Positions 43,176 through 52,161 of a DNA stretch of 64,000 bases are shown piece after piece; within the stretch, counting starts at the first letter, position 1; every line of letters starts with the position of its first letter. The translations under genes were made by a program, and so were the position numbers. This DNA is from Methylobacterium aquaticum (GTDB lineage: Bacteria; Pseudomonadota; Alphaproteobacteria; Rhizobiales; Beijerinckiaceae): positions 2,865,001 to 2,929,000 of the forward strand of contig NZ_CP043627.1 in the NCBI RefSeq assembly GCF_016804325.1, given 5' to 3'. The notes beneath the pieces were generated by a model. That model made no database searches, had not been told where the DNA came from, and worked only from the letters and a program-made list of their open reading frames with translations.

Positions 43176-44642
43176 TCAACCTACCTGCCGGTGGTTCGCA
43201 TCAACCCGGTAGGTCTGCGCCGTTCCCTTCCGCGAGCGTTTGGCGGCGTAGAGCGCCGCATCGGCCTGACGCAGGAGCATATCGCGGTCCTGCCCAGCCA
43301 CACTCGACCACGCGATGCCGATCGTCCCCGTCACTCGGGCGATGTGACCCTGTCCGTCCATGACGATCTCAAGGTCGTGCAGGAGCCGCCGTACCTTCCG
43401 GTCGACTCCTACGCGATCGAGATCGGCCGATAACACGACCGCGAACTCGTCGCCGCCTAGCCGTGCTGGAAAGGATCGACCGTCGCATGAGGCGCGCAGC
43501 CGATCCGCGACCTTTCGCAATACTGCGTCGCCCGCGGCATGGCCGAGGGTGTCGTTGACGTCTTTGAAGCCGTCGAGGTCGATCAGAAGCACCGCTACGT
43601 CACCGTCCACGCTGCGTGCCTCGCGCAGCCGCGCATCGAGAACGCGGTGAAACTCGGCTCGGTTGGCCAGTTCGGTCAGGTCGTCGGTGCGGGCTTGGTG
43701 GCGCAGACGCTGTTCCAGGTTGTGCCGTTCGGTGATGTCCTGGATCAGGCCGATGAGAGCGACAGATCTGCCTTTAGCCAACTCGATCTCGCAGGAACAT
43801 CGCACGCGCCGCACGTTGCCTTTGGCAGTCACGAAGTCGGCTTCCATCTCGAATGGCTCGCCCGTGTCCAGCGTGCGCATCACCGAGGCGACAAATGTGC
43901 TGCGGTCGGGCTCGGGAAAGTGGTTCATGATCTCGTCGCCGGGTACGCCGCCGCTGACGGGCCGCTCGTGGATGGCGAAGACGCCGTCCGACCAAGTGGT
44001 GGACTGCTTCTCGATGTCGTACCGGTACGATCCCATGTCGGCCATACGCTCGGCCTGCTTGAACTGGCGGCGCTCGCGCTCAAGCCGCTCAGCAGTAAGA
44101 CGATGCTCTTCGGCGGTCTCGGCCGCGCGAAGGGCGACGGCCCGCGCCTCGATCAGAGCCTCGGCGAGGCAGGCCAGTTCCTCCAGAACTTCCAGGTCGG
44201 TCGGCGTCGGCTCGCGCGGCCGTTCGTCGAGCACGCAGAGCGTGCCGATCGTCACCACATCACCAGCAGGCCGCCGAGCCCGCACCGGCACACCCGCGTA
44301 GTAGCGGATGTGCGGTGCTCCTGTGACGAACGGGCTTTCGGCGAAGCGGGGGTCGAGGCGGGCGTCGGCCACCGTGAGCGGCGCTTCGGTCTCGACCACG
44401 ACGGGGCAAAACGCCTGAGCCCGCACGGTCTCCGGTGCCAGGGGCCCGCAGCGTGCCTTGAACCACTGGCGCTCCGGGGCGATCAGGGTGATGGAGGACA
44501 TGCCGGTGCCGAGCATACGTTGCGCGAGCTTCGCCAGCACATCGAACTCGCGCTCGGGCGGCGTGTCGAGGAGGGCGATCTCGGCCAACGCTTCTTGGCG
44601 AAGCGCCTCGCGCTGATTGTCCAACATGCGCCGTCTCACCAT
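43176..44642 (-). CDS. GAF-PAS-GGDEF diguanylate cyclase
   Basis: I place the start at the ATG at 44640-44642, with GAGG upstream; an earlier start at 44711 is possible. The 488-residue protein has an N-terminal GAF domain (EFDVLAKLAQRMLGTGMSSI), a coiled linker, and a PAS/PAC domain (YRYDIEKQSTTWSDGVFAIH, IGLIQDITERHNLEQRL). The C-terminal GGDEF domain has an intact active site (RLGGDEFAVVL). It should make c-di-GMP in response to a soluble signal. No EAL domain is present. An RxxD inhibitory site is not obvious just before GGDEF. Confidence 0.9.
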   Translation of the reverse strand: MVRRRMLDNQREALRQEALAEIALLDTPPEREFDVLAKLAQRMLGTGMSSITLIAPERQWFKARCGPLAPETVRAQAFCPVVVETEAPLTVADARLDPRFAESPFVTGAPHIRYYAGVPVRARRPAGDVVTIGTLCVLDERPREPTPTDLEVLEELACLAEALIEARAVALRAAETAEEHRLTAERLERERRQFKQAERMADMGSYRYDIEKQSTTWSDGVFAIHERPVSGGVPGDEIMNHFPEPDRSTFVASVMRTLDTGEPFEMEADFVTAKGNVRRVRCSCEIELAKGRSVALIGLIQDITERHNLEQRLRHQARTDDLTELANRAEFHRVLDARLREARSVDGDVAVLLIDLDGFKDVNDTLGHAAGDAVLRKVADRLRASCDGRSFPARLGGDEFAVVLSADLDRVGVDRKVRRLLHDLEIVMDGQGHIARVTGTIGIAWSSVAGQDRDMLLRQADAALYAAKRSRKGTAQTYRVDANHRQVG

Positions 44643-44817
44643 CACGTAGCCTCGCTGAGGCCAAATGCTGGCAGGGCTTAAACTGGCGGGATTAACCACC
44701 TGTAGCATCACCTAACGGCACTTCGAAGCTTGGAATGCACAATTTCCTCGCTGCCGGTATGAACCGTATGCTTACGGTTGAAAGCATGCATGCTGCACAC
44801 GCGCTGCGTGGTCGTCG

Positions 44818-45078
44818 TCAGTGGGCTTCGGTGGGTGCCTTGCGGATGAAGGCCAGCACTTCGTTCAGGGGTAGTGATCCTGGGTATTCGGGGAAAGCGA
44901 GGCTTACAGGTGCACCCAGGGCCGTCATGATGTCCCGCAGCCCCTCAACCCAGGCACTGGCATCGGCCTGGGTCGCAAAGCCAGTGCGGACCATCGTTTT
45001 GTTCGGGTCAATGGTCACCGTGACGGAAAATCGGCCGTCCGGCATGTCGAAGATCTGGCAGCTCACACGACGGGCCAT
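44818..45078 (-). CDS. Conserved hypothetical small protein
   Basis: The 86-residue product starts at the ATG at 45076-45078 and is beta-rich at first (FDMPDGRFSVTVTIDPNKTM), then helical (ATQADASAWVEGLRDIMTAL). Its layout resembles small conserved Methylobacterium/Rhizobiales proteins of unknown function. It stands alone, with AT-rich DNA upstream, so it probably has its own promoter. Confidence 0.6.
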   Translation of the reverse strand: MARRVSCQIFDMPDGRFSVTVTIDPNKTMVRTGFATQADASAWVEGLRDIMTALGAPVSLAFPEYPGSLPLNEVLAFIRKAPTEAH

Positions 45079-45269
45079 CTGCTCTTTCTAGGGTTTGATG
45101 TTTGCGAAGCAACAAATAATTTGCATGAGCTAGTTTTGAATTGGTCTAAATTTCTTTGAGATTGGCCTATTTTAAATTCTAGCATTGGCCAATCGCAGCC
45201 ATCTTGATCGTGCGAGGGTTACGACAGTCGCGAGCATCCTCGACACGGTCAAGCTGGTTGAGTTCGATC

Positions 45270-46451
45270 CTAGAGATACTTCAGCCAAGCGATGTCGCGC
45301 CGCGACGCCTTGAAGCGCGAGAACCAAGCTGTCGGCAGGTAGAGGGGTACGATCAACCCGACATACCACACCAACACCCAGCCGTAGTTGGCGACGACGA
45401 ACAGAGAGCCCTGCGTCGAGCCCCAGATCGCGTAGGCGGCGTGGTACAGCACCCGCAGCACCGTCAGGTGGAGCAGGTAGAAGAACATCGGGGCACCGCC
45501 GAACACCGCCAACGCCGTGACGACTGGAGCATCGCGCCTCCGCTCCAGCGCAACGAGGAGAAGCGCACCGATCCCGAGCGTCAGCAGCAGGAACAGCAGC
45601 GAGGTTGGGTACTTCGTCAGCGCGAAGAAGCTCATCGCCGTCCGCAGGGCGCTGCCGTCGACAACGAACCAGGGCTTGTCGCCGTAGCTGTTCGCGAGGC
45701 GCAGCAGCCCGAAGGCGACCAGCATCGTGCAGCCGAGCCCCACGAGACGCCGCTCGCGCGTGCGCGTCCCGACCCCGGGCAGGAACCACGGACCGATTGC
45801 GAAGCCGAGTACGATGACGCCGATCCACGCCAGCACCGGATAGGTCGTCTTCGCAACCAGTCCGAACGGCAGCGCGATCGTGTCGCGCTGGTGCAGCATG
45901 GCCCAGACGGGGAACAGCGCCTGATCGGGCTGGAGTTGGATTGGGTCGAGAAGGTTGTGACCGCAGACGATCAGGAGCCCGATCGCGAGGAGGACCGAGC
46001 GCGGCAGGCCGATCAGTGCCGCGAGGACGATCATGCACACGCCGATGCACCAGATCACCTGAAGCCAGAGGGTCGGGCTGGCCACCCCCCAGTACAGTTC
46101 GGAGAGGTAGAGGATTTCCAGGGCCATCAGCACGAGACCGCGCTTCACCAGATAGGCGCGTGTCTCTGCCCGTGTGTGCCGGGTGCTGAAGAGGAATGCG
46201 GCCACGCCCGTCAGCGCGACGAAGACGGGCGCGCACAGGCTGACCGCGAGGCGGGCCAGATACAGGGCTGGCAGGGCAGTCCTGGCGTCGATCGGATCGG
46301 CGACGGGCACGTGCAGGAACCACGTCTCGCGCAGGTGATCGAGGAGCATCAGCACCATCACCAGCCCGCGGAGCGCATCGACGGAGCCGATGCGTTCAGA
46401 GGTGAGCGGTGCACCTGTCGACGCCGGAAGCGTCCCTCGATGCACGCCCAT
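45270..46451 (-). CDS. DUF1624 membrane protein (acyltransferase-like)
   Basis: The 393-residue protein has about ten hydrophobic segments and the DUF1624/HGSNAT-like N-terminus (RIGSVDALRGLVMVLMLLDH), with Asp/His residues in the first loops and VFVALTGVAAFLFS. Members include acetyl-CoA transmembrane acyltransferases. Its ATG overlaps the stop of the TonB receptor gene by one base, so it is translationally coupled and under the same cobalamin riboswitch. A role linked to metal-chelate or B12-precursor handling is possible, but nothing in the protein proves it. Confidence 0.8.
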   Translation of the reverse strand: MGVHRGTLPASTGAPLTSERIGSVDALRGLVMVLMLLDHLRETWFLHVPVADPIDARTALPALYLARLAVSLCAPVFVALTGVAAFLFSTRHTRAETRAYLVKRGLVLMALEILYLSELYWGVASPTLWLQVIWCIGVCMIVLAALIGLPRSVLLAIGLLIVCGHNLLDPIQLQPDQALFPVWAMLHQRDTIALPFGLVAKTTYPVLAWIGVIVLGFAIGPWFLPGVGTRTRERRLVGLGCTMLVAFGLLRLANSYGDKPWFVVDGSALRTAMSFFALTKYPTSLLFLLLTLGIGALLLVALERRRDAPVVTALAVFGGAPMFFYLLHLTVLRVLYHAAYAIWGSTQGSLFVVANYGWVLVWYVGLIVPLYLPTAWFSRFKASRRDIAWLKYL

Positions 46452-48586
46452 CAGAAGCGAGCCGTCATGCTGACGGTCACGCGCCGAGGCTCGCCGACGC
46501 CGACCCAGAACGAGTTGTAGGAGCGCTCGTAGTAGGTTGCGTCGAAGATGTTGTCGACGTTCAGCCCGAAGCGCAGGTTCTCGTACCGGTAGTAGACCAG
46601 GGCGTCGGCGAGCACGTAGCCCGGCAGCCGGAACCGCTCGTTGCCGCTGTCGCCCAGGCGCGAGCCGACTGCCCGGACGCCGCCGCCGATCCCGAAGCCC
46701 TTCCAGTCGCCGCCCTGGACCTCATACACGCCGAGCAGACTGCCCGAGTGGCGCGGGATGTTGAGGAGCGGCGAGCCGATCCGCAGAACCTCGTCGTGCG
46801 TCACCGCCGCGTCGATGAAGGCGTAGCCGCCGATCACCCGGAACTCGGGCGTCACCTGCCCGACGAAGCTCAGGTCGAAGCCCTGGCTGCGCACGGCCCC
46901 CGCGGCGATCTGGAAGAAGAAGTCCTTGGGATCGGTGGTGAGGACGTTCTCCTTCTCAATGTGGAAGGCCGCGGCCGTCACGCTCAGGCCCGTGAAGAGG
47001 TCGAGCTTGGCCCCGACCTCGTAACCGAAGCCCGTCTCCGGGGCGAAGGGGCGTGTCGCACTGTCGAAGCCGGTGTTCGGACGGAAGGAGGCCGCCACGT
47101 TGCCGTAGAGCGAGAGGAAGGACAGCGGCTGATAGACGAGCCCGGCACGTGGCGAGAAGCCAGTGCGGTCCTGCTCGGTGCGTTCCCCACCGACCTTGTC
47201 GCGGAAGGTCTGGTTGTAGAAATCGGTGCGGTTGCCGAGCAGGAGCTTCCACTCCGGGCTCAGGGCGATCTGGTCCTGCGCGTAGACGGCGGTGTTGCCG
47301 ACGTTCTCGCTGGCGCTGTAGCGGCGCGTGAAGGGCGGCTTGGGCTGGCCGTACACCGGGTTGAACAGGTCGAGCGCGAACGGGTCGATGCGCGGCGTTG
47401 AGCGCAGCAGGTTCTCGGTGCTGTTGTAGCGCTCGTGCTCCAGGCCGAGCAGCAGGGTGTGGGCGAACGGCCCGGTGTCGAAGCGCCCGACGAGTTCGGC
47501 TTGGCCGATGGCCACACCCCAGGTGAAGTCGTGGCGGCGGAACTCGCGGAGCAGGGTTCGCCCATCATCGAGCAGCCCGGTAGCGCCCGTCTGGAGACCA
47601 GTCAGGCTGCCGGTGTTGAAGTGGCCCGCGACCCGCAGGTTCCAGTCGGGGCTGAAGGCGTGCTCCAGCCGCACCTGCACGATCCCGCTCTCCGACACCG
47701 AGTTGTCACCCGGTTCGCCGAAGAACCGCGAGCGCGGGACGAGGCCGAGGCGGTCGTTCACCGCGACGGTGCCGCGGTCGAAGGTCTGGCGGTTACGCAG
47801 GTACTGCGTCTCGACGGTGAGCTTGGTGTCGGGGCTGATCTGCCAACTCACCACGGGCGCCGCCAGCACGCGGTCACCGTCGACGTAATCGCGAAAGCTG
47901 TCCTGGCGGGCGAGCGCGCCGTTGAAGCGGTAGAGGACAGTGCCGTCCTCGTTCAGGGGTCCGCCCGCATCGACGGTGGTGCGCGCCGTGCCGAAGCTGC
48001 CGAACAGGGTGCCCATCTCGACGAAGGGCAACGCCACGGGCTGCTTGGTAAGGATATTGACGGTGCCGCCCGGGTCGCTGCGCCCGTAGAGCGCCCCGCT
48101 CGGACCCTTCAGCACCTCGATCGACTGGACGTTCTGGGTATCGGGCGCGCCGTTGTAGCCGCGGGCGATGTTGAAGCCGTTCTGGAAGATGTCCTGGGTG
48201 GCGAAGCCCCGCACGGAGTAGAGGGCAAGGTTCTGGGCGCCGAAGTCGTTCTGCTTGCCGACCCCCGGGACGTAGTCGAGAGCGCGCTCCACGCGGGTAG
48301 CGGCGGTGTCGCGCAGCACCTCCCGGGGCACGACGTCGACCTGCTGGGGCAGGTCGCGCCGCGGCGTGATGGTCTTCGTGCCGCTGTAGAGTTCCTCGAC
48401 GCGATAGCTGGGCGTCGCCGTGAAGGTGCCTTCGACCGAGATCGGGTCGAGCGGGATGGTGGCGTCAGCCGCCGCGGCGGGACTTGCGGGCTGGGCGTAG
48501 CTCGGGATGACGGTGATCACGGGCGTGATCGCGCAGGCGGCGACAGCGCAGCGCCGCAGCGACGAATGGAGACGGGGCGGGTTCAC
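46451..48586 (-). CDS. TonB-dependent siderophore-type receptor under B12 control
   Basis: The 711-residue protein has a signal peptide, a TonB-box-like segment (LDPISVEGTFTATPSYRVEE), a plug with the siderophore-receptor hallmarks (ALDYVPGVGKQ, VRGFATQDIFQNGFN, VEVLKG-type VQSIEVLKGPSGALYG, then PGGTVNILTKQP) and a C-terminal barrel ending TVSMTARF. It resembles FhuE/FpvA-type receptors. A cobalamin riboswitch in its leader suggests that it imports a cobalt or B12-related ligand rather than ferric siderophore, or one whose need is tied to B12. It is coupled to the DUF1624 gene. Confidence 0.88.
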   Translation of the reverse strand: MNPPRLHSSLRRCAVAACAITPVITVIPSYAQPASPAAAADATIPLDPISVEGTFTATPSYRVEELYSGTKTITPRRDLPQQVDVVPREVLRDTAATRVERALDYVPGVGKQNDFGAQNLALYSVRGFATQDIFQNGFNIARGYNGAPDTQNVQSIEVLKGPSGALYGRSDPGGTVNILTKQPVALPFVEMGTLFGSFGTARTTVDAGGPLNEDGTVLYRFNGALARQDSFRDYVDGDRVLAAPVVSWQISPDTKLTVETQYLRNRQTFDRGTVAVNDRLGLVPRSRFFGEPGDNSVSESGIVQVRLEHAFSPDWNLRVAGHFNTGSLTGLQTGATGLLDDGRTLLREFRRHDFTWGVAIGQAELVGRFDTGPFAHTLLLGLEHERYNSTENLLRSTPRIDPFALDLFNPVYGQPKPPFTRRYSASENVGNTAVYAQDQIALSPEWKLLLGNRTDFYNQTFRDKVGGERTEQDRTGFSPRAGLVYQPLSFLSLYGNVAASFRPNTGFDSATRPFAPETGFGYEVGAKLDLFTGLSVTAAAFHIEKENVLTTDPKDFFFQIAAGAVRSQGFDLSFVGQVTPEFRVIGGYAFIDAAVTHDEVLRIGSPLLNIPRHSGSLLGVYEVQGGDWKGFGIGGGVRAVGSRLGDSGNERFRLPGYVLADALVYYRYENLRFGLNVDNIFDATYYERSYNSFWVGVGEPRRVTVSMTARF

Positions 48587-48703
48587 GGAGCCTCGGTGGA
48601 CGGCAGTGGCACGTCACCGCGAACGAGGTCTCAGGCGGAGGCAGGCGCATCCGCTTCGACACCCATCAGGAAATCCCGCCCGACGTGTTTCGCGTGTGAC
48701 CAC

Positions 48704-48886
48704 GGCTGACGGCAGGTCTCCTGGCTCGCGGGTCAGCGCCTGCCACCGTCTTCCCGGGTGAGGCACCCAGTGACTTCGGTGGTGGAAGGCTCGCCGCTCA
48801 CAGTTGCGGGTACAGCCGCGGCATCGGGCTCTCCGCCCTCACCGTGTTCCCTTTTGATCCTCCGGGGAGGAACCGTCCTGTCCAGG
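48704..48886 (-). ncRNA. Cobalamin riboswitch
   Basis: On the minus strand the order is GGTTCCTCCCCGG, GGGAACACGGTGAGG, the GTACCCGCAACTGTGAGCG conserved segment, a stem with GGGAAGACGG, and the terminal GAGCCAGGAGACCTGCC. It lies about 120 bases before the siderophore-type TonB receptor gene. It shares extended identity of motifs with the riboswitch at 39.5 kb, so both receptor operons should respond to the same ligand. Confidence 0.92.
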
Positions 48887-48971
48887 GAAGCCGATCAACC
48901 GGCGCGTCGTCAATGTCGCGATTCGCTTTACAGGGCATGTGTGTTCGGAGGGTGACAGCAACTACTCCCAC

Positions 48972-49220
48972 TCAAACGCAGGTGATCAAGGTCGGCGCCC
49001 TCTTCGTGATCTTCCTGAAAAGATCAGCGTCACCCTGGACGGCGAAGTCGAACGCGATCGTTCCAGTCTCCATGTAGACCCTGTATCGCCAGTCGTTGTC
49101 GATGAAATGCACACACCACTCGCGCGTCCGATCAAGGAGTATCTGGTCGCTTGGGCCCGTAAACGTGAAACTACCGATGGCGGTATCGGCAACAGAGTTC
49201 ATGCTGAAATTTGGCTTCAT
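48972..49220 (-). CDS. Small hypothetical protein
   Basis: From the ATG at 49218-49220 the product is 82 residues with a beta-rich pattern (IGSFTFTGPSDQILLDRTRE, WCVHFIDNDWRYRVYMETGT). It is acidic and has lower GC than the receptor genes. No family is recognised. It is divergent from a 100-residue gene starting at 49275. Confidence 0.5.
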   Translation of the reverse strand: MKPNFSMNSVADTAIGSFTFTGPSDQILLDRTREWCVHFIDNDWRYRVYMETGTIAFDFAVQGDADLFRKITKRAPTLITCV

Positions 49221-49274
49221 GATCAACCTAAATAACTTGACAGATATATTTATCCCACTTGCTCAATCCCGGCT

Positions 49275-49577
49275 ATGCTCTACGGACACCAAATCATCGC
49301 GACCGCCAACGCCGTGATCGCCCTCGGCCTGACCCACTCGCATCAGTCGTTCTCTCTGAACTTCTGCGCGAGGGATCGCAGCTACCTTCGCGACTTCAAA
49401 CGGCGCGGCGGTGCGACGGCGCGTGTCTCACCCCAAACGATGCTGGCTGTCAGATCACGGTTGGCCGAGGCGGCTTCCCTTCGCCCAGATCTCGCCTCCG
49501 AGATCGAGAAGATCGACGTGGCGATCGTCAGGGATATGCGTGTGGCCAATCTCCTGGGTCGTCGCTCGTACCGTTGA
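49275..49577 (+). CDS. Small hypothetical protein
   Basis: The 100-residue product (LYGHQIIATANAVIALGLTH, then DRSYLRDFKRRGGATARVSP) is largely helical, with a tyrosine-leucine-arginine motif that might contact nucleic acid. It reads rightward, toward the minus-strand cluster. No family is recognised; the coding call rests on codon use and length only. Confidence 0.5.
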   Translation: MLYGHQIIATANAVIALGLTHSHQSFSLNFCARDRSYLRDFKRRGGATARVSPQTMLAVRSRLAEAASLRPDLASEIEKIDVAIVRDMRVANLLGRRSYR

Positions 49578-49602
49578 TCCGACTTGCGGCTTGGTCGAAA
49601 AC

Positions 49603-49968
49603 TTAGGTGTCCTTCGGCTCCTTCTTGAAAGTCACGATCCTCAGTGGCGGGCGTGATCTTTGAGCAGCCTCGGCGGCGTCCTCGAATTCGGCAAGCCGCT
49701 TTTCTAGGTGGGAGGCGTATGCACGTTCGTGCTCCAGATCAGTGACAAGAGAGGCGATCGTCGCCTCCGCTTCAAGGACCTCGACGCGTAGCGCTTCCAG
49801 TTCTATCTGTGTGCTGGCGCGTGCTCGAAGAACATCCACCAGACCCCGAAGAACTTCGAGGTTGTGCCGCATGACCGTCGTATGGTCTTCTGGACGCTGA
49901 AGCCTTGTTCGAACAACTTCCGCTCTCTCAAAGACCTTCAAGCCGAACGGCGGCCATGCCTTCATCAT
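49603..49968 (-). CDS. Coiled-coil protein at the end of the unknown cluster
   Basis: The 121-residue protein starts at the ATG at 49966-49968, overlapping the stop of the upstream 426-residue gene. From residue 30 to 105 it is a continuous charged helix with heptad spacing (ALRVEVLEAEATIASLVTDL), ending in a basic tail. Coupled expression with the upstream gene suggests that the two act together, but neither has a known family. Confidence 0.6.
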   Translation of the reverse strand: MMKAWPPFGLKVFERAEVVRTRLQRPEDHTTVMRHNLEVLRGLVDVLRARASTQIELEALRVEVLEAEATIASLVTDLEHERAYASHLEKRLAEFEDAAEAAQRSRPPLRIVTFKKEPKDT

Positions 49969-51245
49969 GCAAACTCGGCTGCCGATGCCGCCACTCCAAA
50001 TTCCCGAACAAGGCTGTCGAGTTCTTCCTCGATCTCTGCGAGACTGAGTGGCTCCGGGGTGTCAAATTCATTGACGTCCGCGATATTCCAATCGTAGATG
50101 TCAAGCAGCTTGGCTGCCGCATTTACGCCAGCGATGCCGTTCGCGGGGCGGTCGTAGATTGCGATACCGTGGGCCGCGAGTTTGCTACGAGCAGCCGCAG
50201 CAAGATCTCGGGGAACTCGCCCATTGCCGCGTTGATGGAGCATGTGAAGGACCCAGCATCGAGAGGTTCGTCTCAGTTCGGCAATCAGACCGCGGCTGCG
50301 GCCAGTTTTGACCTCAACATACAGATTGCGCCCTACCAGCACGTCAGGGATTTTAGTCGAGAGGCAGTTATCGTAGCGGCGCCCGGCGTCGAGTAGCGCA
50401 GCCCCCGTGTTCAACACCACCAGGGACGGGTCGGCAAGTTCGAGTAGAAATGGCAATTGGTCAAACCGTTTCGCCCACCGCCGCACTAATGCTTCGACGA
50501 TCTTCTGCTCGGGGAAGGACGAAACTGACTGCCAGATCGCCTCGTTGGTGGCGGCTGAGCAGTGGGCGCGAATGTAAGCAAAGGCGTCGCTGAGGTCGCG
50601 AGCCTCCTCGACCGTCTCGATCTTCATCACGAAGCGGGGATGCAGGAGGACGGGGTCGATGACCATCACGATCGCGATCTGCATCGGCGAGATGGTGCCC
50701 GGCAACTGCCGTAGAACGCGAACTCGGGCGCGGTCGGCGGGAATGCGAGACGCGAAGAGTTGGTAAAGCTCTCGATACAGAGCGGGGTTGGGTAGCGGAC
50801 CGGGGCCGAGGCGCTTGAGAGTGCCGAGGAAGGCGTTCGGGACGACCTTGAAGATGGCCTCGACGATCTCGCGAGGCTTGAAGACCGCAAGGGCCCTGCC
50901 GATCACCGCCTGATCGGAGTCGGCGTTCCTGATGGCGGACGATACCTCGGCACTGCCAAGGCGGTTTGCGAGTGCCGCGGCACCCCCGGTCGCAATCTCC
51001 GCATACGCCAGGAACCTCGTCTGGCGGGCCAGATCGGATCCGTGAAGAGCCAGCCCAAGGTGTCCAGGATACACCGCGTCAAGTTCCACGGCGATTTGAA
51101 GGTAGGTCTCGCCAAAGGGGCGAGGCCCAAACTTACGTGCGCCTGTCGGGTTCAAGCGTAGCTCCGTGGATGTTCCGCTTGAACCAGCGTGATACAATTC
51201 CAAATTTCCGCAACGATTTCCGAGCGCGTAGAAACTACATAGCAC
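49965..51245 (-). CDS. Unknown 426-residue protein with CLS-type motif
   Basis: The GTG at 51243-51245 is the longest start; the true start may be later. The product is helical through residue 270 and then contains GRRYDNCLSTKIPDVLVGRN and LYVEVKTGRSRGLIAELRR, an arrangement of a conserved Cys followed by a beta strand with Glu and Lys that could be an enzymatic or nucleic-acid-related core. I know no family that fits with confidence. It is coupled to a coiled-coil protein downstream and preceded by other unknown minus-strand genes, forming a cluster. Confidence 0.6.
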   Translation of the reverse strand: MLCSFYALGNRCGNLELYHAGSSGTSTELRLNPTGARKFGPRPFGETYLQIAVELDAVYPGHLGLALHGSDLARQTRFLAYAEIATGGAAALANRLGSAEVSSAIRNADSDQAVIGRALAVFKPREIVEAIFKVVPNAFLGTLKRLGPGPLPNPALYRELYQLFASRIPADRARVRVLRQLPGTISPMQIAIVMVIDPVLLHPRFVMKIETVEEARDLSDAFAYIRAHCSAATNEAIWQSVSSFPEQKIVEALVRRWAKRFDQLPFLLELADPSLVVLNTGAALLDAGRRYDNCLSTKIPDVLVGRNLYVEVKTGRSRGLIAELRRTSRCWVLHMLHQRGNGRVPRDLAAAARSKLAAHGIAIYDRPANGIAGVNAAAKLLDIYDWNIADVNEFDTPEPLSLAEIEEELDSLVREFGVAASAAEFA

Positions 51246-51277
51246 CCGCTCGGTCTGGGTCCCGCGACGGCATGAAG

Positions 51278-51802
51278 CTATCGGGCGATAGGCTTCGACA
51301 AGCTCCAGTCGATAGCCAGCTTGCGGGCCTTAACCCCTCTGGCCGTCCCTCGCGCTTGCGCCAGGACTCGGTCAAGATCGGGCTCGCGCGCTGCCACTTC
51401 TTCGAACCGGATAAGGCGGGATAGGACCCGGGCCATGCTCTTCATCTTCGCTCTCGGCGGTGGATCCTCAAGGATGCATCTGACCGCCACGTAGGCCGAC
51501 AGGACGCGCTGAGCGCGATGAATGCCCGCCGCAGCAAGGGCGACGATCACCTGCTGAAGCTCGACGGATAGCTCGGTGGTCGCTCTCAGCAGCGGGGTGA
51601 CCTGATCTTGCTCCACGTCAACGAGGACGACTCCGGCGAGGTCGTATTCGCCGGTGAGAAGAAGCTCGGTGGCGGTGTCGGCCAGGGTGGCTACCATCAT
51701 GCTCGACGATCTCGCGGCTACCGCGACAAGCGGGGTGATGCGATGCTTGAACGGGTCGTCGACCTTCTGGACGAGATTTACCGAGCAAAGGCGGCGTAAC
51801 AC
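51278..51802 (-). CDS. Unknown helical protein
   Basis: The frame is open from a GTG at 51802, but an ATG pair at 51700 gives a more usual N-terminus (MMVATLADTATELLLTGEYD). The product is helix-rich (LLRATTELSVELQQVIVALA, RAQRVLSAYVAVRCILEDPP) and ends in a basic tail. It lies 32 bases before the 426-residue gene and probably shares its transcript. No family is recognised. Confidence 0.55.
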   Translation of the reverse strand: MLRRLCSVNLVQKVDDPFKHRITPLVAVAARSSSMMVATLADTATELLLTGEYDLAGVVLVDVEQDQVTPLLRATTELSVELQQVIVALAAAGIHRAQRVLSAYVAVRCILEDPPPRAKMKSMARVLSRLIRFEEVAAREPDLDRVLAQARGTARGVKARKLAIDWSLSKPIAR

Positions 51803-51846
51803 CGGCGCCCAAACGATCGCCCGGTACAGTAGGCCGATCGATCATG

Positions 51847-51882
51847 GGACCAACCAACCGGAACCCTCCGGTTGGTTGGTCC
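51847..51882. terminator. Perfect 16-bp hairpin, terminator-like
   Basis: A perfect 16-base stem (GGACCAACCAACCGGA and its complement) encloses a four-base loop ACCC and is followed by TTCTT on the plus strand. It is the strongest simple hairpin in the window. It may stop plus-strand transcription, or act as a boundary between the minus-strand genes 52162-52686 and 51278-51802. Confidence 0.6.
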
Positions 51883-52161
51883 TTCTTGGTGCGGCATGCA
51901 CAAGTCTTCGCCTACAATAGCCTGCCGCCCCAAAATTCCTTCAATTGGTCCGGTTGGTACAGTTGGTTGAAGAGCTTTTTCGTGTCCGTCATTGAACGTT
52001 CAAGGAGACGTTTCGGGGCGGTTAGCCAGAAGTAGTGGCCGACTGTTTATGCCGAGGCACCGCACATCATCATTAAGGCCGCGTCGGCGACCTGTGTATC
52101 CCGTGATGAGCGTTCTTCCCGTCACCAACCGTTCGAGGCCAAGGCGGTAGTACACTGGGTC

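Noticed and set aside
51608..51799. A short plus-strand gene ending before the 16-base hairpin
   Set aside because: Its last residues look plausible (LERVVDLLDEIYRAKAA), but the rest is the antisense of a longer helical minus-strand protein and it has no good start.
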